Source: Sipunculus nudus (lineage: Eukaryota; Annelida; Sipuncula; Golfingiida; Sipunculidae). From it: 64,000 nucleotides of DNA. The notes under the pieces were generated by a model that made no database searches, had not been told where the DNA came from, and saw only the letters and a program-made list of their open reading frames with translations. The translations under genes and the position numbers were made by a program. The DNA lies in assembly GCA_026874595.1 (NCBI GenBank), contig CM049312.1, positions 68,106,929 to 68,170,928 of the forward strand, given 5' to 3'. Of the stretch, positions 11,404 through 23,349 are shown piece after piece (within the stretch, counting starts at the first letter, position 1; each line of letters begins with the position of its first letter).

Positions 11404-12753
11404 AAAAACACTCCAAATCAAAAGATTTTCTTGCTGAGCTTTTCAATTATGTACAATATAATGGTAAAGATATTAACCATAACAATCTTATACATATATA
11501 TCAGTTCATATACTAGTGATTATCCAAATAAATGTTTATGTACATGGAGGGATTAAACTTAAAAATGTGATGTAGTGTGCGAAATCAATAAAATGACGGC
11601 TTGCTGAAATGATGATACCCGTTTTCATACAAAAGGTTTGTTTTGTATAACCACCCGTAGTGTCATTAACCAAAAAACACTACACTGGGCCCTTTATTGT
11701 GCTCTATCAACCTAATCAAACAAACACTCATTTCATTAGATGTGTTAACCTAGGGTTGTAATAGAAAAGTAATAGCTATTATTCTATTACTTGGGGTACT
11801 ATAACCATTACTTGTTCAAATTTCTTTTCCATCAATAGTAATATTACTCTAACTAACTTTGAAAACCTGTAATATACTATTTATATTACGCATCACTATC
11901 GCCTCATTCCTTGTTGTAATATGCCACTGAGGTAACTATTGTTAATACCCATAAATTTTTACACATGATGAATGACATGGTCAGTCTGTCAGATATGTTG
12001 TTTTATACTATTTTCACATATACCAGTTGTCATTAAATATCTTCATTACAGCCACATATTATTCATAAGTTGATATTATATAAATAATAAAATATGGTTG
12101 TTATTATTATTGTTATTATAACTGGTACCATTGTTATTATTATATGGTAACATATGGTTAACATATTCTTATATGATTTATACAAAGTGAGTGAGATTTC
12201 CTTTAACAATATAACTTTTATATTTTAACTTTTTATATAACTTATTGAATTGAAGTTTCTGACCATTCCCACAACTATTTTGAATTTGCTTAAGACAACA
12301 TTAAGTAAATTTTATATCTTGTCTGGGCTAATAAATATATTTTGAGAACCTACGGGACCAGATGTTTCTTCAATGCAAACCGTCTACTTTAATAAGTTAA
12401 TGCTTTCATATATTTCAACTGTATATGGCCTGTTTATATGTCCTAGAGTTTGCATTACGCCTCAGTATTTTAATTAAGCATAACCCAACATTGTATATAT
12501 TTTTATTTTGTATTGGGTTTTCATTAATCAAAATAATTTAACAATCTGAAAATATATTAAATTTAATAACAGTAAACAAGTTTGGTTACAAAAAGTACTC
12601 ATAAAAGTACTCATGAGTACATTTTAGTACTCGGTACTCATACTCGAGTACTTTTGAAAAAAAGTGCATAAGTACTGGCACTTGTACTTGAGTACTTTTA
12701 AAGTACTCAGTACTCATACTCGAGTGATTTTAAAGTACTCGGACCCAACTCTG
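10102..12753. mobile_element. Non-autonomous hAT element, rearranged
   Basis: Left terminus CAGAGTTGGGTCC at 10102 (TSD CAACATCC 10094-10101); right terminus GGACCCAACTCTG ending at 12753, followed by CAACATCC (12754-12761). A perfect 8-bp duplication with CAG-starting TIRs fits hAT. Subterminal AGTACTC/GAGTACT arrays lie at about 10117-10250 and 12594-12742. The interior is AT-rich and encodes no transposase. The tandem unit boundary (11404) and the deleted third copy lie within these coordinates, so the sequence between the termini includes duplicated flanking DNA and is longer than the original insertion. Confidence 0.85.
11404..11718. repeat. Tandem direct repeat, copy 3, internally deleted
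   Basis: Begins exactly like copy 2 for about 260 bp. At GTAGTGTCA (near 11664) it then jumps to sequence that in copy 2 lies near 11193 (CATTAACCAAAAA.CACTACACTGGGCCC). About 1.87 kb is missing, with a 2-bp CA overlap at the junction. Homology ends near 11718, after which single-copy hAT interior continues. Confidence 0.9.
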
Positions 12754-12761
12754 CAACATCC

Positions 12762-13093
12762 TGGAACTGCGCTCGAGGAAAACTGTGGAACGTCCTTCAA
12801 GAGCTTGCAGTCTCATGCATCAAAATAGCATATTTTATCCTCGCCTAAAGACAGTTTACGTCTCAAAGTGTCCTAAACCTGAATACTTTAAGAGAATTAA
12901 GGTGTTTAATCATATAGATATGCAAAGATGTTTACCAATTTTCTTACTGTTGTTTCTTTTCTGTTAGGGCAGGATTTATTGGATCGCGTTTATCTTTGTA
13001 AATAATTAGGGATTGACAAGAAAATTGTGTCTTGAAACACTCGTCTTCTAGATACTTTAATCACCTAAATGATTTAATGTATGCTTATGATTA
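12762..13093. other. Flank between hAT element and gene A
   Basis: Single-copy AT-rich sequence. The 60-codon frame near 12785 has no recognisable content. Confidence 0.4.
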
Positions 13094-13146
13094 TTTATTG
13101 CACGTTTATTTACATAAGATTTTCAATATTTACGAAATAGTTCGAT

Positions 13147-14326
13147 TTAATTCTTAGAACTATAGTAACCGACACCCTTTGAATGCTTGTGCTTTTTGAA
13201 GTCGTGTTTCCATACTTCAGTGTTCAGCCAACACGTACTAGTAGGTACATATATCGTGAAACTCTTGCACCAGTCTGTTTTTTGACAGGTTGCGGCACAG
13301 GCTATTCTACTCGCATTCACTACAAGGACGGAATCTGTGCTGAATATAAGGTGATCCCTGTTTGTCCTGGTCCATTTGTGCATCGGGTGTTGAATCGGTG
13401 GTCGTACGCCTTAAAAATGTGACAAGAAACGTTAAAATTAATAAAATATTATACTGAGGAAGACCTGTCTATTAAAACAATTTATACGGAAAACTGAAAA
13501 AACTCTGTACAATATAATACTGTTTTATATCTAAATATCTTTTGCATAGGATAGTTCGAAGAGACTGTAACCGTCGAGCTATATATATGCCATGTTTAAT
13601 CAATTACAACCTTATGTTAGTGTATAAAACTCACCAAAAATTTCGGAAGGTATTTCGATCATGACCTGAATCGAATAGGTGAGACATCCTCCAAAAGATG
13701 CTTTCACAAACAGAGATTCTGTCGCTAATGTTAGCTGTTTTGTGGTTGGATTCAACAGAAAGAGCGTAGGACTGCGACACAATTTGCTATCATAGGGTAT
13801 TACACACTTTTTAGGCGTGTAAAATCCAATAACGTCTCCGTCGGTAACAGTCAATGGACGGGTGAGTGTCACATTATGTAATCCCCGAGTCTTTACGTGG
13901 TACTTCGGCGATGCCCCCTGCAAACTGTAACGTGTACTGCCCATTGCAGGACGCCAGATCTGCAGGTATATATGACCTAGATCTCTTGCCAGAAAACTAA
14001 ATTGAACAACTTTGTGAGCTCCTGCGAATTTTATTGGTTTATGCGGCTGGGGGATGACCACATGGTTGTTCCACATATCCATGTACATGCGATTGATCAC
14101 TTCTGGTCCTATTGCAATCATTCGACCAGAGCAAACAGCTGTGAAACAAATTAAACAATTTCGTCATCGTACAAGAATTTATAAAAAAATACTGTTAAGT
14201 TAGAATCAGAAGAATACCGAGACAAATATTGTTTGGCGTAGCTATTCTGTTCATGACTCGGCAGGCTTTTTACTCACCTTTTGGACAGGTGAAACACAGA
14301 ACAAAGGAGATCAAAATGAGACACAT
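13147..14326 (-). CDS. Gene A: secreted protein with novel N-terminal domain and C-terminal PAN/apple-like domain (3 exons)
   Basis: Model on the minus strand: exon 1 14278-14326, exon 2 13635-14138, exon 3 13147-13409; 816 nt, 271 residues. Donors GTGAGT (both introns) and acceptors TTTGTTTCACAG and CACATTTTTAAG keep one frame, and both introns are phase 1. Exon 1 encodes a hydrophobic signal peptide (MCLILISFVLCFTCPK). Exon 2 (about residues 17-184) carries IGPE, a QIWRP motif, GDVIGFYTP and IPYD plus two cysteines; I do not recognise a named family. Exon 3 holds a short PAN/apple-like module with Cys222, Cys226, Cys232 and Cys244 in the spacing CAxxC..C..SF..C. AATAAA signals lie 35-55 nt past the stop (13105-13110, 13094-13099). 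Likely an extracellular binding protein, possibly for glycan or protein ligands; this is inferred only from the PAN module. Gene B (53222-54646) has the same exon plan, which strongly supports the model. Confidence 0.85.
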
Positions 14327-14380
14327 CTTCTCTGTTAAAAAAACACTCTTCTATTAACGTCTTGATACATGGTAAAGGAA

Positions 14381-14388
14381 TATTTATA
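14381..14388 (-). promoter_or_regulatory. TATA box of gene A
   Basis: TATAAATA on the minus strand, 55 nt upstream of the gene A start codon. That spacing would put a start site near 14355 and leave a short 5' leader. No other core element is obvious. Confidence 0.5.
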
Positions 14389-14399
14389 TGCATAGGTGT

Positions 14400-16239
14400 C
14401 GAAAACGTATAACTGTATAACATGTGCAGGTCAGGTTGAAAATGTGGCATTAAGTAAAATCTACATTTAAAAAAGTCGGGTTATATTATTCAGTGATTGG
14501 TTTTATTCTTGCTAGAGGATACGCACATTAAAACGGTTGGGGCCTTGTTGAGGCGACATTTAAAATATTTGCTTGTTTGTTTAGATATTGACATTTGATT
14601 TAAAGAATCTTCACTGTCTTATGATAAAGTTAATATTTGGAATATATGGAAACAAAATTGTTATGCTATTTTTACTTTCTAGCATGTTTTTCTCCTTTCC
14701 AATTGTCTTTAGCCTGTTGACCAAATAGAAAGAAAAGTCTTATCAGCTTTACTTAAATGTCTTGCCTCGTTAATATTCATACAATAGCAACCACGAAGTC
14801 CTCCTTTAACTCTCCGAATATGATGAACCCGGAAATTATATAAATATGTACTTAAGGTAAATTGAAGATAACCGATAATTCCCGGTGTCAAGTCAAAGCA
14901 TGTGCTCTTGGCCACCTTGGTTAAGAGCTGACAAAGACCGCACAAACTAATTAAAAAGGTACTACTGTGTACAATTTATAGGGCAGATGATCGGATAAAA
15001 GATGAAAGAAATAATGGAGTTTTTCTGCAGACATAAATATCAATATGGATTATTCAAATGACGATGGCAAGCATTTATTTAGGAAGTGATATTTATGACA
15101 GCTTTTTAGAAGATTCCAGCATTTAATGAAGTGTTTAGATGATCAAGCATGTCAGTTGAGGTTTTTCGCCTTTGATGTAACTTAACAGAATTAATATGAG
15201 GCGAAGTCCTGTTTTCTGATCCCCGTTGCTTTTTTTGCAATGAAAAGTTGTTTTAACTAACAAAAGTCTTTTATGAATCAATGCCTTTTATGTTAAAAAA
15301 TTAGATTCCAATAATCAAAATTTTAGATTAGTTATCTTGCAAAAAAATGGCAGCTGTGAAAGAAAATTTTAAATGAGCAATCTGACAGTTGCTTGTCATT
15401 TTTTGTATGTGTCAGTCTGACAAGAAGGCAAGTTACAGAAAGGCATCTTTTCGGTCGATAACTTTTTAAAAATGGAAACAATGGCTGATAGATGTCAGCC
15501 TATTGATGTGACTACAGCCATCATTTTAGGACGTGCAATTACTTGTGATAAAAATGTATGTTAACAAAAGAAACAAGAACCAATACTAAAAAATGACTTC
15601 CTGTCTCAAGATAAATATTGACATCCATCCATAAGATCACTGTTAATTAATTCTATGGTGCGCTTTTATCAGTTAGTTCTTAAGGCATGTTGCAAAAAAT
15701 CAATAGAGAAATTAATTACAGTGTAAAAGACAGAGACCTTTCTTGCCTTCGCTAGTAATTATGCAATGAGGCGCATTTGGTGTACGTGTGCTAACCTCGG
15801 CTAAAACTGCTGTATTTGAAATAGAATTATCATATATTTTCATTGAATAGGTTATGTATTAGCCTAGTATTTATTAAAATTCTTCTTTATATAAGACCGT
15901 GACTATGCACAGTTATACGTAAGACACAGTCGTAGTAAATCAAATATATTTAGGTTAAGTTTGTTGTCGCAGAAAACAAAAAACATGAATACCATGAATA
16001 CAACAAACTTAGATTAACATAATTGGAGATAATGTAAACGCAGCATTGTCTGTTTCTGAAACATAGAAGCTGGAACATATATTTGATTAATATTATATGC
16101 CGTTAATAGTTACGGTTGTAGAGTCAGGCTATTGGTTGTGCACCAGCCACCTCCTTCAAATAAAAATGGCCTAAAAACATACATTCCTGGAAGAAGGGTC
16201 ATTATATTTGGACCATATATCGACCATAAACACAGAACT
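14400..16239. other. Intergenic, no supported feature
   Basis: AT-rich single-copy sequence. The 78-codon frame at 14709-14945 has no domain, signal peptide or splice context. I found no repeat boundary or RNA gene. Confidence 0.4.
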
Positions 16240-17110
16240 GCTCTTTAGGTGCGACTTAAATTTGCATCTAGACAACCTGCGAATTCAGATACCTCTCGCT
16301 TTTAAAGCCTTCTTGAGGTACATGGGATAATAAAACATGTAACTGATAGTACACATAAGAAAGGTCATTTTATGGATGTTATTATTACACGCGACTTCTG
16401 ATCAATTCTTAGTGAGCTACCAAACGTTATTGATCCTTGTCCTTTTGATTCCAAATATATAACGCTCTAGGTGACAATTTTGCTATTTCCTATAAAAAAA
16501 AGCTTAGCAAACCACCGAAAGAACAGAAACAAATCATATTTAGAAAACCAAAAAATATCTTTTGTGAACATTTTAGAAAAAATACATTAGATTCCTCTCT
16601 TGTGATCGATACGTCAAAATTATTGAAAGATCTTGCTGAAAATTATGATTATGTCCTTGAAGAACTATTAAATCAGCATTTAGCACAAAAACCGTTACTT
16701 TGAGACTATATACACCATGGTATACATATGAGTACAGTGAGGCAAAGCATGGAATGGTGAGGAGTGAGCGGATTTTGAGTCGCACAAAACTCAAATTCCA
16801 AGAAGATCTTTACCGATAGCGATGCAAAATTATAAGCAGTCTTCTCCATCGCAAAGGGAACAAATATTTCTCAGAAAAAAAGATAGATGCGCACGGACAA
16901 AAAGCAGTTATATACTCTTACAAAAACCATAATGGTAGACAAAGATAAATCAGTACTACCTGAGCTCAAATATGCTGCTGACTTACCAGAGGATTTCAAT
17001 CAATTTTCAATCCGCGTAACAGCACCATCCATCACCTAGAAACTTGTCAGACATTTAGCAACTGTACGAACTTACCCGTTACAGCCCACTTTTCAAGCAC
17101 ATTGCCAACA
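16240..17110 (+). pseudogene. CR1/L2-type LINE relic (C-terminal endonuclease and linker region)
   Basis: The plus-strand translation, broken by many stops and frameshifts, gives in order: NLHLDN, LLEVHG, an STHKKGHFMDVIITR block (the THxxGHxxDxxIT signature of CR1/L2/jockey-like endonucleases), FAISYKKK, then a helical linker with HFRKN, a TPWYT motif and EAKHGM..RSER...RTK.KFQEDLY. This order and the PWY motif are what I know from the region between endonuclease and reverse transcriptase in CR1/L2 ORF2. No reverse transcriptase follows, so the copy is truncated. It is clearly inactive. Confidence 0.6.
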
Positions 17111-18355
17111 ATTTTCAACTTTTACTCCTTCGTGCAACAACGAACAAGCAAATTATTGTTTTAAAGATTCGCTTTTAAGAGCCGTTTTCTCTGGCATGGA
17201 AGCGACTTTTGCCTGGTGAGTTTTGTGTCTAGCATATCAGCATGGTTGCCTTGTGAATTTTGCTTTTTGCCTAGAGAGTTCTCGGTCTTGGCAGGGTAAA
17301 ACCCTTCACCTAGAGTTTGATGTATCTGGTTTGGTGCGCCATTTGCCTGAAGATTGTATCTGGCATGATATAATCATCTAGCCTAAAGAGTCCAGCAACG
17401 CACATAAGCCTCTCTTGAGTATTGGGAGAAAAACAAATTAACTAGACCAGTGTGCCTATTAAACAGTCCAGAAAAAATTGGTAGCACTCATTTGAAAGCT
17501 CGACATTTGTTTAAATTAGGTTAAATTCAGTGAAAACCTACAGATAATATTAAAATGTGAGCAACAAGTGCAAAAACCAAGTAAATGATTAAATAAACGA
17601 ATGAAATGAATAAATAAATTTGACTTAAGGTTCATGAATGCGAGCTATATTGTATTTAAGAGTATTGATTTTTCTATACACGCAATTAACAAACCATATA
17701 TACACTGCTGCGCGTAGCGTCATATCGACCCTCTGGCATTTAATTATCCGATTGCCTACTGAGTCGGGTTGTCACGGCTATGCTGCGCGGGGGTGAACAA
17801 TTTTTGTTACCTAAATATGTATTCAACCGCGGCCACCAGATAATACATATTAACTTTGTAAGTATAAATCTGTTCACAATAAATAAAGTTAGCTGTTACA
17901 TATAATCTGAATAATAAAGAGAGTTTAATTAAATTGATTGATAATAATAATAATGATTATAATAATAATAGAAGTTATGATTTTAAAAAATTAAGAAATG
18001 TCAGGGAAAGACTGCAGAAAGAGTTTAAGTATTATTCGAGAAAACTGACGATTGCATAATTAACTCTGATATCTAATTTGAATATAATATCTTTATCTAA
18101 TTGTTGTGTAATAAACAACTTTGATTTAACAAATATATTGGCGGCACTGCTTACCGTTTAAGTTCAATATGGTATGGGAGTTTTGTGTATATAACATGTA
18201 GACTTCACCTGAAGTGTTAAACCTCTGTAAAGTTGTTGATTAATCTGGTAGTACTTTTTCACGCATGAATATGACGAAGTTCACCTGTTAAGTGTAATGA
18301 TCTAAACTAAGCGAGGAATCTCACTGTTACTTTATCATTACTTGATCAGTTGTCG
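17111..18355. other. Intergenic, no supported feature
   Basis: AT-rich sequence with short ATA/AAT runs near 17935-17970. There are no credible exons or repeat termini. Confidence 0.4.
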
Positions 18356-18660
18356 CACGTATTTTAGCCCAGTGAGAGGGCATGTTAGGGCCACGCAGAG
18401 CCTAGGATAAATAAAGTGCAAATTGTAAGGCCAGACAGGGCACAGAAAAAATAATGTACATTAAAATGCTTTCCCGAGGGTAATGCATATACTTATTAAC
18501 GCTGATAAGCTGATAGCACAGTGTGCGAGTAAATCTCGCTGTATTAGTAGACCAGAAGTCTTAATATTTTAGCCAAGTGAACGGGAATGTGACGGCCAGG
18601 CAGAGCTTTGAATAAATACCGTTAAAGTTGCGAGGCCAGAGAGGGCACAAAAGCAACATG
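18356..18660. repeat. Diverged tandem repeat, about 210-bp spacing
   Basis: The block TTTTAGCC.AGTGA..GGG.ATGT...GGCCA.GCAGAGC...AATAAA...GTAAGGCCAGA.AGGGCACA is present at about 18362-18450 and again at about 18570-18652. The two copies are imperfect and non-coding. Confidence 0.55.
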
Positions 18661-20227
18661 TTCAGTATATATGACATGGTGACTGGTTTTGTCAACCTGA
18701 TGTTCTCGGCTATACAAAATACTGGGCACCGAAGTTACCCCTAGTTTTATTTAATTCGTATGAAACGGAGAAAAATAACTCAGATAATGCCCTCTCGCGA
18801 ATCCCAGAAGAGGGTTCCTTTATTTATCTTTTGTCTTCTTAATTTTATCATTTGTATTTGAGAACCTTATTTGTTTCGCCTTTTTAATGATTCACCAAGA
18901 GGCTTGTTATCGGTTTAATTAATGTGTGATTATGTGTAGACTTTTATTTTTCTTGACTAGTCATGTATATGTTGCAATGGCAGATGGTCAATCATTTCAT
19001 ATGTTCCATTCAAGGACTTACATACTGCACTACAAGCCATGCTGACACAGCAAGGGATTACACTCTGCCAGATTAGTTGCTCGCTTCCTGCCACAAACTA
19101 CCGGCATAGTCAAAAGGACTGTTCTATTTAGACCTGAATGCTGTCAAAGCATCTTGATAAATTTTAATACAAATGAACAATATTTATGTATATCTTGATA
19201 TTTATTTACTATTCTTTTGCATGGTAGGCCTGTGGTGCCACATGTCGGACTTTTAAAGAACCGCACAGCTAATGAAACTTGATCTGTCAATTATATACTT
19301 GTGCATGCTTTATTGTCATATATGATGTCACCTTTGTCTTATTTAAATATCTCAGAACATTACACATGCCCTGAACTTTAAAAAGAAATTATGAGACACA
19401 AATTCTTGATCCAAGGTAGTACTGCGTGGAGAGATCCCCTCCCTAACCGCTGTTGGTATCAGGCTCCCAGGGATACCGAGCATTTGGTAAACCTACCGTC
19501 CCCTTCCGAAGTGGGATTACGGAAACATAATACCTTATAATTAATTATAAAATATTTGAAATTTGATTAAGAATATATTTTAAATTTGTCATAAAGACGC
19601 TTAAAAGGTATAATAGAGCGTCGATTTTCTGAATGCCGAAAATTCATATTCCCAAAAAATAATATAACAGGGGAACCAAAAATTTATTCGTATTTACGAA
19701 ATATTTTAAGCATGGAAAGAGTTTACATGAAATTTTGTAATTTCGAGTCATAATAGCCAGCAGTCAGGTGTTTGAGCCCAGTGGTGACCCTAATTAATTA
19801 GTTCTGGCCCGATATTGCCGCCGGGGCAAAGGTGTGAAAATTACAGCTAGCTGCACAAAGCTAGGCTCCCTATACCTATAAAAAGCGGATGAACAGTTTA
19901 TCCAAGAGCACTTGCGTGTTTATAACATATCTGGTTTGTACTCAAGCAAGCAAAGATAGTCAGCTAGGATGTCAGGCCTAACAACTGAAAAGTTTACTTG
20001 CACGAGCGTTAGTGATGTCTCATTTATACCTCGTTTATGCTTGAGCAGGTCTACCTGCGCGGGCATATCATGCGAACCTCCCCCATACAAATGAACAGTT
20101 CACTCCCACTGGCAATTGTGTCATCTACTTAATGTCCTCATTGTTAAACTTATTTATCATTTCACTTTTACTGTCAAGGGGAACACAACTCAAGCAAGAT
20201 CACCAGGGTCCCTCAGTTGGAAGAGAT
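18661..20227. other. Intergenic, no supported feature
   Basis: No convincing exon, repeat boundary or RNA gene. A GC-richer island around 19430-19520 (CCCTCCC...CCGTCCCC) stands out against its surroundings but has no open frame. Confidence 0.35.
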
Positions 20228-20433
20228 ACAAAGAAGAGAAAACGGGTGGCGTTATGCTCTGGTGACGAGCTGACAACCCATGAGCGGCTCGATCGAAATG
20301 GCAACCCTGCCATCATAGCAAGGGATTTCAACACTGGCAGATCCACTATTACCGATATAAAGTAGAGCAGAGAGAAACTTGTCGAATATAAAATGAAGTT
20401 GCCAGACGCCCCTGACTTAAAGAAAAATGATAA
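20228..20433 (+). pseudogene. pogo/Tigger-type transposase N-terminal relic
   Basis: The translation from about 20228 reads KKRKRVAL...ELTTHERLDR..NPAIIARDFNTGRSTITDIK, then a stop and, in the same frame, SREKLVEYKMKL. This is the CENP-B/pogo N-terminal helix-turn-helix signature (KRKRxxLxxxxK...ERLxxG.S...IAxxFxIxxSTVxxIxK) that binds the transposon ends. Only about 65 residues survive, with one in-frame TAG. The DDE catalytic domain is absent and no terminal repeats could be found. Read as a dead fragment, not a host CENP-B gene. Confidence 0.6.
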
Positions 20434-20811
20434 ATTATCAATAATAGTAGGTAGGCTCTACCATCGTTCCAAAATTTCCAAATGAAACATTGTTATCAGA
20501 TAATATTATCTTTGCATTCCTTTCACATGTCAAACAAATTTTACCGTTTCATTATTTTAATATTAGTTTATTATCAAGTTACTATCAGTTACTACTCAGA
20601 TTTGTCATGAACTTAGTTATAAATTAGTCATTATTTGTTATCATTCATACAATATTAGCCTATATGGTTATGTAATGCAAATGAATTTCGACTGTTCCCA
20701 TGTAAAATAATAATGCAGTAGAAGTGCAGAAAAAAAAAACTACTGCAGTATATCTGCCTACTGCAGTGTTTTACGAGAGTAGTATATATGTTACAGTGAC
20801 TGTCTGAATTC

Positions 20812-20885
20812 AGGGAATACATGTATTCCCTAACAGGTTCAGTAAAGACATTTTTTACTGAAAAGTCCGGGAAATACGAGTATTC
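20812..20885. repeat. Cluster of three palindromes/hairpins
   Basis: AGGGAATACATGTATTCCCT (20812-20831) is a perfect 20-bp palindrome. Immediately after it, TTCAGTAAA and TTTACTGAA form a 9-bp stem with a 7-nt loop (about 20838-20862). Then comes a near-palindrome, GGGAAATACGAGTATTCTCT (about 20868-20887), whose half-sites resemble those of the first. Function unknown. Confidence 0.7.
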
Positions 20886-20887
20886 TC

Positions 20888-21636
20888 TAAACGTCAAGGC
20901 CAGGAATTTCATGTATCAACATACAACAATCTTATTTATTCATCAATATCGACAAAATTCAGACCGCAATGCTAAATTTACTACGTGTCATTATCAATAT
21001 ACCTATGCTGAATACTAGCAAATATTTATATAGTATTACCCGACCGATGTGGTTTTACCCAATAGAACAGTGATTTAAGCACATTATACGAGTATTACAA
21101 TTGAATCAATCCTCATTTCTTGATATAATTGATGCTACTATGACATATAGAATTACACAACTTTTTAGCTTTAAAGCACTTGCAGCGATTCATCTGACAC
21201 TTCCTCGGGCCATTGCTGTTACATTTTGTGAATCCTTGTCCATCCGATGTAGAATGGCAATAATTATAACAGCAGACCTCCATGATACAGATTGATCTTA
21301 ATAAACATTATTAAATGTAAGTAGGCTCTGAGGGCATAGATCAAATTGATTTCTCGAATACAAGCCTTTCAAAATCCAAGCTTTTACTGCAATTCTGTGC
21401 TGGTCTGTATCCACATCCTTGAAGATGATAACACCAAGTATATTTCTTGGGTCTCCTCTACCCCGGTATACAGCAGGAATAGGAATGGCAACGTTATCAC
21501 TACGCTCCATAAGCAGCGGCTACGCTACGCTCAACTATTTGCTACACCACCCGCTGCATTAAACCGCGGTTGCCGGTCAGGTTTGGCCACAAGGCGGTGC
21601 TCTCAGTTTGGGCTGACATATTGGTTTCAATCTTGA
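20888..21636. other. Intergenic, no supported gene
   Basis: Short open frames overlap on both strands (21101-21636), with no domain or splice context. The later part grades into the repeat that follows. Confidence 0.35.
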
Positions 21637-22280
21637 CTTATATATGACCCACCAATAATGTAAGAACTCTTTTGATTTTGAGGTCATGAGGGCAAAGGTC
21701 ACAGGAACCTCTTCTATAAAAAGATTGTGGATGTATTTTAAGCCAAACTTTTCATCACAAACCATCCATCATCCAGATATTGCTCAACTGCTTATAGTAA
21801 AGAAACTGACGGATTTTCGGGTCACAAAGTCAAAGGTCAAGGTCACAGGGGCCATCTGTCTACATATTAGCTTCCAGATGATGACACCAGTTCCGCTTGA
21901 AATATTGGTTTTAAGTTTGACTTATATATAGCCCACCAATAAAGTAAGAACTCGTGGGGGTCATGAGATCAAACGTCAAGGTCACAAGACCCATTTCTCT
22001 GGAATGATTGTAGATGCTGCTTAAGCCAAACTTATCATCACAAACCTTCCGTCTTCCAAATGTGGCGCACCTGCCGATAGGGAAAGTTTCCTTTTGATTT
22101 TGGGGTCACCAGGTCAAAGCTCAAGGTCACAGGGCCCAACCATTCACAAATTAGTTTATGAATGATAACTCCAGTTAGGGTGGCCAGGTTGGATTCAGAC
22201 TGATCACAGGACCAATATTTTGATAAGAGATCATAAACATATGCTTAAAGACAAATTCAACTCGGCGTCGAGACCCGTGG
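21637..22280. repeat. Tandem dispersed repeat with GGTCAAGGTCACAGG words
   Basis: The block CTTATATATGACCCACCAATAATGTAAGAACTC (about 21637) recurs about 283 bp later as CTTATATATAGCCCACCAATAAAGTAAGAACTC (about 21920). Between and after lie repeated TCAAAGGTCAAGGTCACAGG, AAGCCAAACTT.TCATCACAAACC and TCCAGATGATGACACCAG words, ending near GACCCGTGGGTCCCTTGTTA. This is the layout of a non-coding repeat I recall as common in molluscs; the family assignment is from memory. Confidence 0.6.
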
Positions 22281-22520
22281 GTCCCTTGTTATTATTACTT
22301 ATTGAATTTACCAAATATTAACGAATACATAGATCTTAATTATGAAAGTTACCTAAATATTACCAAAAAATAGTAGAATTTAACAGACCACAATATTCAA
22401 TGTAATTTATAATATAGAATCTGAATAAGTAACACAAAATACACACAACAGTGGCATATAATTAATGAATAAATTGTATAAACATGTATGTGGATATGTG
22501 TGTATTTTACCGGAAGGTGC

Positions 22521-22523
<3 letters not shown>

Positions 22524-22572
<49 letters not shown>
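22524..22572. repeat. (GA)n microsatellite
   Basis: About 24 GA units. The Ser/Leu-rich frame on the opposite strand is an artefact of the tract. Confidence 0.95.
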
Positions 22573-22574
<2 letters not shown>

Positions 22575-23349
22575 ATGATGAAAACACAAATGATGTTCAT
22601 TGATTGTGATGAGGAGAGATTGGTATAGTTTATAAATGAAAGTCACTATATACTCTTTATTCGATGCTTCTTCTCACTATAACAATCCTAAACGTTTAAT
22701 TGATTAGGAACGTGTGGCACTGGAAATGCGTGACATAAAGGGATAGTAACTTTAAATAGGGAGAGAGAGAGAGATTTTTTTTAAGTCAGCATTGACCTGA
22801 ACCATTTTTTCCCTGCACAGACAAAATAGATTGTGGTGCAAATGCGATAATATGCTGTGAGCCCCGTTGAGCTTTCGAAAATTAGCCGAGTTTGTGATCT
22901 AGTGAATACATGCATAGATGGAAATATATATATATATATATATGTTTATATGTAATATGTTTATATGTTTAAATATATATGTTTATGTGTTAACATTTAT
23001 TTTTCTAAATTATCTTTTTTGAATATTACACCTATGACAATTCCTATTTTACAGTGTCAAATTTATATCCGATTTTACAATAATCAACTACAAGTTTATT
23101 TTATAACTGTCTTCAGAATTAAGTACTGCAAGATTAAGGTATTTAGATAATTAAATTCACCAGAATATAATGTTTCTGTTCTTTATTCATAGTGATATCC
23201 AGAAGCACATGGAGTCTGCTAATATCAGATGAGACGTGTAAAGCAATCTAAATGTTGCAGTGCCGTTACTTTTTATGTTTAAGGTTATACTTTTCAGGAT
23301 ACACTACTACTTATACACTTTTCCAAACATTTAATAAATTAACAAATTT
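22573..23349. other. Intergenic, low-complexity
   Basis: AT-rich, with a small GA run near 22763-22774 and a TA/GTTTATATGT run at 22924-22990. No gene is seen. Confidence 0.4.

Noticed and set aside
20132-20365. Host CENP-B-like gene
   Set aside because: Only the N-terminal DNA-binding part remains, with an in-frame stop and no catalytic or CENP-B C-terminal domain.
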